A stretch of DNA of 64,000 nucleotides. It comes from Pezizomycotina sp. ARF18. Taxonomy: Eukaryota; Ascomycota. The notes below the pieces were generated by a model, which did no database searches, had not been told where the DNA came from, and saw only the letters and a list, made by a program, of their open reading frames with translations. Of this stretch, positions 11,591 through 20,599 are shown piece after piece; position 1 is the stretch's first letter; every line of letters starts with the position of its first letter. The position numbers and the translations under genes are program-made. Location: the NCBI GenBank assembly GCA_002224055.1, contig AZLU01000124.1, positions 56,584-120,583 on the forward strand. Reading direction: 5' to 3'.

Positions 11591-12909
11591 TTAGTTATAA
11601 GTATACCCCTTCGCAGCGGTCACATTGTTGCAATTCCCCCCGCCCCCTTCTCATATCCGAACTTGCACACGCAGCCATTGCTCGATACGTCAAATCGGGA
11701 GTTCTGGCAGGTGCACACGCATGAGCCGAAGAAGCGTAGGAACCAGACGAGCACGTTAAGCTCGGAGGATAAGAGCTTGAACCACTCGCTCCGTTGTGAC
11801 TGTATCCACTACCACTGGAGGACTGCGAAGTATAGTCGCCGTTGTTCGCGCCGGAGTTACCCTTCGACGGGTAATTTTTGCTGGATGAAGAGGAGTAGTC
11901 ATCACCGGAGGTGGATGGGTAGCCAGAGCTATATAAGCCAGAACCCGAAGTATGACGGTGATTCTTGCCAGTGGGTCCCGAGTAGCCCCTATCGGATGAC
12001 CCGGAGTCATTATTACCGGACGGAGAGGGGTAACCGGAATCGTATGAACCGGAATAGTGACCATAGTCGGCGCTCGATGAGCCGGAGGAGTATCCGCTAT
12101 CTTCGGTGGACGACCCGGTAGAACTTCCGTAATTATCGCCGGCAGTATTGCCGTCTCCGTTATGGTAGGAGCCCTGACCGGAAAATCCACCCTTACCCTT
12201 GCCGTGTCCCTTACCTCCATCGCCGCCGCTGCCGCCGCTGCCGCCGCTGCCACTGCTGCACCGCCGCTCACCGCCGTGCATATGTCCCCGTTGCCAGTAA
12301 ATCCATCCTTACAAAAGCATGCGGTGTCGGCAGGGTTCATCTGCTGACCGTCGCCGGTGCAGGTGGGGATGGGCGTACAGCTCCTACCATCTCCGAAAAA
12401 TCCTTGATCGCAAACGCATGCAGTACCGGCGGCGTTAAGAACGCGTCCAGTACGGTACACGTCGGCGCCGCCGTACTCGGGGAGCAATCGTAACGCCATC
12501 ACCCTCGTATCCAGCAATACAATGACACTCGTGGACCCAGTGTACAGCATCAATCAGAACAAGTTCCGAATTCGCCAACGGACACGGGTTACACAAGCCG
12601 TAGCGGCGTTGGGAGTAACCGCCGCGTTATTATTGACGTTCTGAGCCGTGATACACTGGCCGCATTCGTAGGTTGCGGTGTTGGTGCTCAGGGAGACGTA
12701 CTGTTGGATCATGCGGTTTGGGTCGGTGCACATGCAGGCGCCGTGGTCGATTTGGCCGGCGAAAGGGTCGAGGACTGTGCCGGGGAGGCACTGGACTACG
12801 TTACCGCCTTCGTTGAGGACTTGGTCGCGCGCCTCATGTGCGTCGGCAGGGCGAATACAGCCGAAGCTGCAAGGACGGCGAAGAGGAGAGATGAGTTATG
12901 GGATTTCAT
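11591..12909 (-). CDS. Secreted EGF-like, Gly/Ser/Tyr-rich cysteine protein
   Basis: The start at 12909 gives a clear signal peptide (MKSHNSSLLFAVLAASAVFALP). Next come Cys-rich segments: GACMCTDPNRM, YECGQCITAQN, NPCP...CHCIAGYEGDG, then two textbook EGF-like cores, ACVCDQGFFGDGRSC and ACFCKDGFTGNGDIC (12450-12290). A Gly/Ser stretch (GSGGSGGSGG, then KGHGKGKGG) opens about 170 residues dominated by Ser, Gly, Tyr and Asp (YSSGSSSADYGHYSGSYDSGY) with no Cys. A final Cys-rich module (CVCTCQNSRF, NGCVCKFGYEKG, GGNCNN) ends at the stop at 11591-11593. Total about 430 residues. At least four frame changes interrupt it, mostly next to short G or C runs. EGF-like modules bind proteins outside the cell; the SGY-rich middle resembles flexible adhesive or surface-coat sequence. 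Function is inferred: cell-wall or extracellular matrix protein. Confidence 0.7.
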
Positions 12910-14682
12910 GTTTAAGATTATTCAAAGAATTGAATTGATTATAAACGAGCAAATAAAACGAAGTCGTTTAGATTGAAAGAAAGGAACTATCTAACTAAAG
13001 AGCGTTATGAGCCTTGCGTAAACGAGTGGCTTGAGGCAGCCTAGAGAGAGCCTGAGAAGAACTGTTTAAAACAGCTGCAGGTAACACCTACTGAACCATG
13101 AAGTGAGCGTAGAGCCTAAGGAGGACTATCTAGCAAATAACAGGAACATCACCACTATTTATCTTTCCTACCCACGAGGGAGATGGACGATCAAAGAAAA
13201 CCTGTCGTCGCAATCGCGATCGCAGCGATGAATAATCCTCATGGCGTTTCTTCAAGCAGCGATGGCTTTTCTGCGTCTGCATAACTCCTATACGAACATG
13301 CAATTTCAAAAAGCCATCTAACTGAAAAAGTTCCCCTATTACTAAACTTCACCCTTGGGCTCGTATCCTCCATGCACGATATATAAGCTTCAGGGGAGCC
13401 TCATTCGTTTTCATCTCCATATTGGCTGATTGGACTGGATCACTTGTTGAGACACTGGAGGAACTAACCAGCGAAGAGTCTAATGAATACAGAATATCAC
13501 AATGATCGTGAATTATTCTGGCCCTTTGTTTATTTATATATTGATTCAAGTTTATTTTTGACCGAATTTCAACTGTATAGGGACCAAATAACTTGAAGCC
13601 AAAGCCCTTCGGGGAGATCCGATTAACAAGTACTTTTGACTGGAGACAATCACTTGCGTTGTTGTTATGGTCCACTTGAGCTTCTCTAACTTTACGCTCT
13701 TTACGGAGCCGTCTACTATACAATTGTAAACCCTCGTGACCACTTGACAACCATCCTCGCCGATATTATCTATCGCAGAAGGGAAAACATCGGCCAGGCT
13801 TCGTTGCTATCGTTAGCGTGGCCTTTGTCGCTACTAGTATGCACAAGGCTGAATACCAAGATTTGACGTCGACATCGGTCCAAACAAAGCGTTGAGAGCC
13901 AACAGCTCAGAACATGGCGCAAAATCAGATCACGAGAATGTTACTTGAAGAAATCACCTTTCGTGGTAAATATAACTAGGAGCTTCGATGATTTGAACTT
14001 TCCATGTCTTATGGTTGGAGTTATTAAGGTCTAAGATCCAACTTCGGGGTCTGTGAAACCGACAGCCCCGTCACTGCATGGTGCAGCAAATAAGGCTGCT
14101 TTGTCCAATTAGACACCTAGCAAGGAAGCCTTGTTATCGCCGCTTTCATACTTTGCATTGGGCCACATAGGATAATATAATCTGATATTTCGAAGGCATT
14201 TCGAAGGCATTTTCAAAGGCATTGAGTGACTTTGGCGCGGAATTCCCTTCTATTTCTTCTCGCTTTCCTTCGCCTTCAACTTTCCTTTATTTCTCCTCTT
14301 CCTTTCCCCTTTCTTTGTATCCCCTAATTCCTTTACCGAGCTCGAGATAATTAGTGAAGGACGACCGAGGACTAGTAAGTGTCTCGACATTGTCTCTCAA
14401 GACCTACTGATCTACTATACTATCGGACCGCTTTTCTAGAGAAAGGGGTTCCATGTCCCATAGAAAGATTTTCTTTTAAAAGAGCCAATACCCGCTGCTA
14501 TTCCTTCTTATTATCAGCTACCAGTGACGTCCTATACTTTGATCCTATATCTTGATCATCAGTTTTTTCCCCACGAGGCATTCGAGTTTGTTGCGATCAT
14601 TGGTGCGGCAGCTTAGTTTCTGTTCACACTCCCAACACCTTCAGGCGGTGAGGCCTGAATAACACAGCTTAGCCCTCCCGCG
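12910..14682. other. Intergenic between EGF-like and zinc-finger genes
   Basis: About 1.8 kb separating two divergently transcribed genes; it must hold both promoters. No coding frame is convincing. A small imperfect tandem repeat of TTTCGAAGGCAT / TTTTCAAAGGCAT lies at about 14189-14222, followed by a long CT-rich stretch (14245-14340), a common feature of fungal promoters. Confidence 0.5.
14641..14655 (-). repeat. Short dispersed GC-rich repeat, inverted partial copy
   Basis: The plus strand reads CAGGCGGTGAGGC; its complement GCCTCACCGCCTG matches the core of the repeats at 7858 and 10787. It lies about 40 bases upstream of the zinc-finger start, while the other two bracket the inverted paralogue. 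Confidence 0.4.
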
Positions 14683-14924
14683 ATGTCGAGTATATACTCT
14701 CTATGGTTCTTGAAGGGCGTGATGCCGTGAGCCTCTGCAGACCGACATGGCAGATATTCCACGAATGGCCTGACGACGACCTGCAGCGCTTCTCCTTGTA
14801 CCGCTGGCCGTACAATGTACGGATCCCGCTGGTAGTTCTTTGGGGAATGTGCTGGAAATTCGCCGTCGTAAATCTCTTCAAGGGAATCGGTATCAAAGGT
14901 ACGCATTTCACCCCCGCAAGCCTT

Positions 14925-14960
<36 letters not shown>

Positions 14961-16032
14961 CTTATAAATACACCAAGATCCAGACTAACACAACCACCGT
15001 ACGAAACACTTGTCAAGACTTTAATGATTGGGATCCGTATGACCTCAATACTGCAGCTTCAAGTTCCGACGACCAGAAATGGTTTCTTAACTCGCCGAAA
15101 GTATCGCCCGGCCCCTTCACCCCATTCCCACTTTCGCCTTCTATGAGGACGTAATCAGCGTCGAGGCACACGAAGTATCCCCTGCGCCAACGTGTCCTCC
15201 CGCTTTGCCAAACTTGCGAGCGCCTCCGCCAATAGCTTTGCTTCCGTCAGCGGTAGCCGAAATAACCGTTCCAGCGAAAAATTTTCGCTTCCTGAGACCA
15301 ATGAACACCAGAGATCCCCACCGGTGCCGTTCAAGTCGCAGCCAGCTGCAACCAGCAGGCGAAGCCTCCGGATCCGCCACCGCCGCTCAGGTGCCTGCAG
15401 CACCAGCACAACTTGCTAGGACAGCTAGCGCGAGGCCGACAAGGTACAAGTGTACAAATGACGGCTGCAACATGTCCTTCGCCAACGAGCGACCGTTCGG
15501 CCAGCACCTCTTCGAAGCGCACGGGGAGTTTTTGCACAGGTGCGAGGTGTGCAACCGCGGCTTTACGCGGAAGGATAACATGCTCAAACACATTAAGCGA
15601 GAGCATCCGGAGGAGCAACCTCGAACTGACGCGCACCCTAGCGCAACTACGAATAAAAGGCGCAGGAGAGATACCGCCACCGCGCCTCCGGCAGAACGGG
15701 AGAACGTGAGACATGCGTCGTGGTCGTCGTCGTCGTCGTCCGCTGCACCTGATCGAGATCGCCTGGCCTCGTTGGAGAGGCGTTTAATGGAAGCGGAGAG
15801 AAGTTTGCGGGAAGCGGAGGCGGAGATACGGAGGCTCAGGAAGTTCGAGGCCGAGAACCAAAGGCTGGAGCAGATTGTCGATAATTTGTGGGAATGCGCC
15901 GAGCCAGGGACCCGCAAGACGACAATGACGACGATGGACAGGAGAACGAGCGCCCGTCTAACAAAGAAAGACATGCGACAAAACGGAGACGGGTTGGTTA
16001 AAGACGTTTTCACTGCTCTAGAGATATCTTAA
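14683..16032 (+). CDS. C2H2 zinc-finger transcription-factor-like protein with coiled coil
   Basis: Exon 1 (ATG at 14683, MSSIYSLWFLKG) continues in another frame as WQIFHEWPDDD...RWPYNVRIPLVVLWGMCW, a tryptophan-rich N-terminal block. An intron starts with GTACGC at 14899, contains 31 Ts (14930-14960) and a CTAAC branch site, and probably ends near 15017. Coding resumes with DFNDWDPYDLN. The main exon (15205-16032) has a finger C-x4-C...H-x4-H (CTNDGCNMSFANERPFGQH) and a second, C-x2-C-x12-H-x4-H (CEVCNRGFTRKDNMLKHIKREH), then a basic patch (KRRRRD), a Ser run and a heptad-like coiled coil (LERRLMEAERSLREAEAEIRRLRKFE). Zinc ligands are intact. Family: nuclear DNA-binding regulator; target genes unknown. 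The inverted paralogue is at 8909-9959. Confidence 0.8.
14930..14960 (+). repeat. 31-base poly-T tract inside an intron
   Basis: An uninterrupted T run lies within the first intron of the zinc-finger gene, upstream of a CTAAC branch site. It may act as an outsized polypyrimidine tract, but length in homopolymers is the least reliable part of this assembly. Confidence 0.85.
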
Positions 16033-17958
16033 AGGAAAAATTAGACATCCTCAATTTTATAGCTTGATGTTTTATATTTCAATTTGTCAATTAGAATTTC
16101 TTTAGATTTGAATTCAATAAGCGTTCTCGAAATTATTTCATTCATAAACATGTTTTCTCGACGGATTATAAAAGCGTCGTCGTTATTGTTGCATCATTGT
16201 CGTATTGATTATTAAATTTCACGGCGATGATATACACACTGTACGAGGCCAGACAATGTGTAACCTACTTCAGACTCGGAAACTTTGAAATAGACAGGCT
16301 TGGGTAAACCACAGTCCTACCAATATCTTCCAGAGCCTACCAGTAGTCATCGGATTTACGTTAAATTCTACCCCCGAGCTTTACGTCCTACACGCCGTCT
16401 GGGCTCAGCCGATCGTGATTAATGAATATTTCTGTTTTTCTCCTATTCCCCTATCTTATAATCTTACGGTATCAGCAACGCCTGAGGTGTTCGGAATAAG
16501 CAATCGATATAACACTAGGAGATTATAGCTAGCCGTCGTCAATCGGTCTGAGCTAGGCACTACGTAAATTTACGTATAGCACTGAAACTTTTCGTTCTGG
16601 GACTTGGAGCTTATATCTTGGGTTGCAGACAGGCATCTTGCACAGTTCCCTAGCCGTTAGTTAGTTTACTTCAAGTTTCCGTGCCGTCTGGTTCCACAGT
16701 TATTCCGGGAATAATCATGAACTTGAACCCCTGCGATAGATACACGTTAGGACGATTTCAAGAGCCGAAAAATGCCATGGAAGACTGCAATACCTAGTCA
16801 CAGCCTCATGAAACCCGGTTCCTGGTTGGTTATAATCCTGTGTTTATCTAGTAATCTCAGACATTTCATCTAAATGAGATAGTAGATTGATAAGGTGATA
16901 GGTAAGAGTATAGACCGATAACGACTCCAGTGTCACGGTCTGTATCATGCTACTGCTGGCAATAAACAGATTAACGGCTGTTCCATGAACAGGATGAGCC
17001 TAAGACGAGACTAGAATCCAGGTGCCTGTTCGGGAAAATCCTGTTAGTAAATAACACTTTCTGTCTTACATTCTACAACCACCTGCACCCAATACCCTCC
17101 CTCTCCCATATTCGCTTTCCCCCAAATCCTCAAATCAAACGCAGAGACGGGCAGAAACGAGATCGGGGAAAACTAACAAACCGATAATGCATGATAAAGA
17201 CGTGTTGTCACTTCTGCTTTCTCAAATACTCGACTTCCGCGTACGGTTTAGCGTGCCGACGGAGAAGGTCCGAGCGAAGGAGGCTGAAGGATGGAGAGAC
17301 GTTGGGGAGCACTCAGAAGCCCATTTTCAAGCGTTTTCATCAAGGACAAACAGGCAAAAGTTGGCTGCAGAATGCAGGAAAACATCGACGTCCGGCGACG
17401 GCGAAAATGTCGCTGGCAGGATGGGAAGGAACAGGAAAAAAAACAATAAATAAGAAACTTGGCACCGATATGCAGGTTCCCTTTCCTGTGGCGTTGGGAC
17501 GTGATAGGAGGCAAAGCAAGGCTTTCTCCGACTTATAATTGGCAACAAATCGCGCAAATATCAAATATTCTTACTGTGGTGACGTAAGTGAAGGTTGGCG
17601 CTGTTGTACGAGCACGTAGTCGTAGACTAGACGTGGCTTAGGGTTTCCCCGGTTATCTCTCGATTTTCGATACTTTTAACTTTCGGAGATGAGCGGGTAT
17701 ATCTTTTGGTATCGTTTATAAAACGACGTGGATATCCTCTTCTCGTGTCTTAATTTTCTGAGACTTCCTGGTCAATTGATACTTCGCGTAGAGAGTCAGA
17801 TATCGCTCGCTTCGCCTGTATTTAGTCCTAGTTAGTAGCGGATGTTTCCACGGGTGCGCCTTATCAGTCTTGAAAAGGTCCTAACAAGCCGCTTCCTGAG
17901 GCTTTTTCTCTCATAAACAACTCTCGGTTCCCTGTTCCGAAATCATAACAAACCGCCA
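16033..17958. other. Intergenic
   Basis: No supported gene in about 1.9 kb. Several short overlapping frames at 17190-17560 on both strands share the same DNA and show no domain. A TATA-like TTTATAAAA at about 17714-17722 lies some 240 bases before the BIM1-like start and is a candidate promoter element. Confidence 0.45.
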
Positions 17959-18712
17959 TGCATCTCCTAACAACATCCCTTATCCCCTCCTCGCCTCCTT
18001 CGCCTCCGCCCACTTCCTCCTTACCTACCCCGCCCGATCGCCTACGACTACGATGAATCAAACATCTACCGTGCGGCGCCTTCGACATAACAACGCGCAA
18101 ACCAAATGTAACAGATTTCTTCGTTGACGGCACGCCGGTGGCGATGAACACAACGCACGACGTCAGCATATGGATAATTCGTGCCGCCCTGCTCTCCGAC
18201 GTCCAAGAGAATAAGAACGACTTCAAGTTCACAGATCTCACACCGACGATACGGGAGACCGGCGCTTCGGGGCACTTTTGCGAGAAGGACGTTAAGGTGC
18301 CCGATAGTTACGTGGGAAAGCAAGGATTATTTGGGTAATTCAGAAGGCGCCGGGCGGGGCTTTACTTTACGCTGTTAGTCCTACCTCTCGTTTTCTATTG
18401 AGTTCTTTCTGCAATTTTTTCTTACAAGTAAAATTCTTCTAGTGCGCCGCCGTGAATTTCAAGTCTGGAGCGTTCAAGGGAGACCTCCCGTCTGGGTGTA
18501 ACAACGCGACGGGCGCTGTAGCCAGCGCTATCACGACGAGCATACCGATTCCGCTTCCAACTTCTTCCGGCGCGTCGGGTTCGGATGCTACTAGCACGCC
18601 GACCGGCTCAAGTGCCGCTGCGACTACATCGTCGAAGAGCAGTGCTTCAGTTCTAAGACCGGCTTTCACTCTCTCTGTAGTGGTTGTGGGTATTGCCTGG
18701 TTGATGCTTTGA
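17959..18712 (+). CDS. BIM1/X325-like copper-binding GPI-anchored protein
   Basis: The start at 17959 gives a signal peptide (MHLLTTSL..., then LASFASA) followed immediately by HFLLTYPAR. A mature N-terminal His followed by a YPxR-type segment is the signature of the X325 (LPMO-like, BIM1/Bim1-type) family, in which that His helps bind copper. Downstream pieces fit the family: CGAFDITTRKPNV, a beta-rich core with TTHDVSIWI, HFCEKDVKVP, then an intron at about 18374-18442 and CAAVNFKSGAFKGDLPSGC. The C-terminus is Ser/Thr/Ala-rich (a typical wall spacer) and ends in a hydrophobic tail (TLSVVVVGIAWLML), as in GPI-anchored proteins. Three or more single-base frame changes lie in the first exon, including GGGTAATT at 18330-18337. 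Known members act in copper acquisition or wall biology rather than polysaccharide oxidation; the role here is inferred. Confidence 0.78.
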
Positions 18713-19069
18713 ATAGAATTTTAACTTCAGTATCTTCATTCCATTCATGCATAGCCTTCCTTATTGTGGATTTACTATGACAGTTGATGTTATTTTGAGC
18801 GCTGGATATATAGGGCCCTATAATATTGTAAATAATACAGAGTCGTGGGGAGCAATAAGGTCCCTATGAGACACTGGCTCATGACGTTATCATAGATGGC
18901 ACTCTGAATACAATGAGTTCACGACGACATCACATATTCCCGAGAAGTGGAGGCACTCTCAATTGATTCTCAAGACCCTCGATGATTGTTCATCATCTTG
19001 ATCACGGACTAATCCTTTACGGATAGTAACTTATCGAACGTATTCCATTAAATTCAAGAAAATCCAATA
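18713..19069. other. Intergenic between convergent genes
   Basis: Short spacer between the 3' ends of the BIM1-like gene (+) and the TRI14-like gene (-). Nothing else seen; it should contain both polyadenylation regions. Confidence 0.6.
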
Positions 19070-20599
19070 CTATCTAGCGCCTATCCTTCTATATAAATGT
19101 ATCCCTATCCCAAAATAAGTTACATAAAGTTGATCTCTAGGCCCATAAGAGACCCCGTCAGCGCCTTGTTCCGAAGCCGCGTCAGCGCCTTGTTCCGAAG
19201 CCGCGTCAGCGCCTTGTTCCGAAGCAGCGTCAGCGCCTTGTTCCGAAGCCGACTCCACGAAAGGCCTAGCGATGGCATCGATCTCCTTGGTGATGTCCAT
19301 CATGGGGAAGCTCTCCCTCTGGCCGTAAGCGAACGGGTGCGCGGGATCGTCGAAGAAGTACTGCTCGCAAACGTAGATGCTCTCTCCAATCTGCGTAGTA
19401 GCGACGGGGCTGCTACCGACAGCGATACCGTTGTCGACATCGTTGTTCAGGACGTGGCCAAGGTGTTGGGCAGTCTTCCAGCTATCCTTCGATCCGTAGA
19501 GGACGAGCGCACCGGCACCGTTTCCGGCAAAGTAGTTGTCACTGCAGATGAGGACCTGCTCGTTGTACTTAGCGGGCGCGTAGATGCCGTCGCACCAGAT
19601 GGAGTAGTTACCGGGCATGTTCGTAAGCTGGACGTCGACATCCTTAGGCTGCTCCTGGCTCAGGTCGAAGGTCGTGATGCGCTTGCCGACGTTATCGGTG
19701 ATGACGAGCTTCTTACCGGCGTCGACGGCGACGATACCCAGCATGCCGAAGTCGGTGACGTTCTTCTGCTCCGCGGGCGGGAGGTAGAACGGCGCAATAG
19801 CACCGGTCTTTCCGTCGATCTTGGCGATGCTGTTGCCCCACGCGGCCATGCAGTAGGTGTTTCCCTCGGCGTCCTCCGCTTGATCTTGGAAACCGCCGAT
19901 CTTGAATCCGCGCTCCTGCTCGACCTGACTCATGAAGTTGCCGAAGTCAGCGGTCCAGACGACCTCGCGAGTCTCCGGGTTGATCTTGAAGAGCCGGTCG
20001 GGTCCTTGGACGTTCTGGCCGTTGGACTCCCAGGTCTGCGCGGCGCCAGCAGTGACAAAGAGGGAGTCGGTTTTGGCGTCGTAGTCGATGCCGCTGGTGT
20101 GCCACGAGGTGTTGTGGGAGACTTCGGGGAACTCGAGGATGTTCTGCTCGGAGGTGTAGGGGTTGAAGATCATAAGGGTAGCGTTGGGATTGCACTAAGA
20201 TGTTGTGTTAGTATATGCTTCTTACAGTCCAATAAAGGTATTCAAGACGAAGTTACTTACGAGGCGTAAGGAGACAGCGCTTGGTGTCCCAGTCGAAGTT
20301 CTCAGGGTATAGGTGGGGTTGGTGATGTTGAAGGTTCCACTTAGTGGTGGGCAGCCCGATGGGACTTCTCCAGCGGCTTCGTCGATCCTGTGCTCCTTGT
20401 CCAACCTGTGTTCCTTGTCCTCCCTGGCCAACTTGTGTTCCTGTCCTCCCTGGCCTCCCTGTCCTCCCGGTGCCGGTCCGTATTGTGGGATGCAACCTTC
20501 CGGGTTGACAGCCTGAGGAGCTGCGCTGACCAGGATCGCACCACTGGCGGTCAAGGCCAGGGCCTTCGAAACAAAGTTGAAAAACATTTTGTGATATGT
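19070..20599 (-). CDS. TRI14-like secreted six-bladed propeller protein
   Basis: Start chosen at the ATG (MFFNFVSKALALTASGAILVSA), a signal peptide, rather than an earlier in-frame ATG. A Gly/Gln-rich and then Lys/Glu-rich linker with two EHR(L/I)D-type units follows. The family block is LYPENFDWDTKRC (about 20265-20310), in a different frame from the signal peptide, the mismatch lying in GGGTATAGGTGGGG near 20306-20320. An intron (donor GTAAGTAAC, branch ATACTAAC, acceptor TTAG) lies at about 20196-20260. The long exon encodes repeated propeller strands: NPYTSEQNILEFPEVSHN, GIDYDAKTDSLFV, LFKINPETREVVW, NSIAKIDGKTGAI, KKLVITDN, ITTFDLS. It ends with four exact eight-residue ASEQGADA repeats. 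TRI14-like proteins are widespread in ascomycetes; despite the name no other trichothecene gene is present here, so no toxin role should be assumed. Confidence 0.82.
19157..19256 (-). repeat. Four 24-bp tandem repeats in the TRI14-like 3' end
   Basis: The unit CGTCAGCGCCTTGTTCCGAAGCCG (here split for reading as CGTCAGCGCC-TTGTTCCGAAGC-CG) occurs four times almost identically; one copy has AG in place of CG near its end. In frame it encodes ASEQGADA. Near-identity at DNA level implies recent expansion. Confidence 0.9.

Noticed and set aside
19097-20269. 390-codon plus-strand frame opposite the TRI14-like gene
   Set aside because: No family match and composition typical of the reverse strand of GC3-biased coding DNA; the minus strand carries clear propeller motifs.
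19070-20599. Part of a trichothecene cluster
   Set aside because: TRI14-like proteins are widespread, and no terpene synthase, P450, acetyltransferase or TRI regulator is present in the window.
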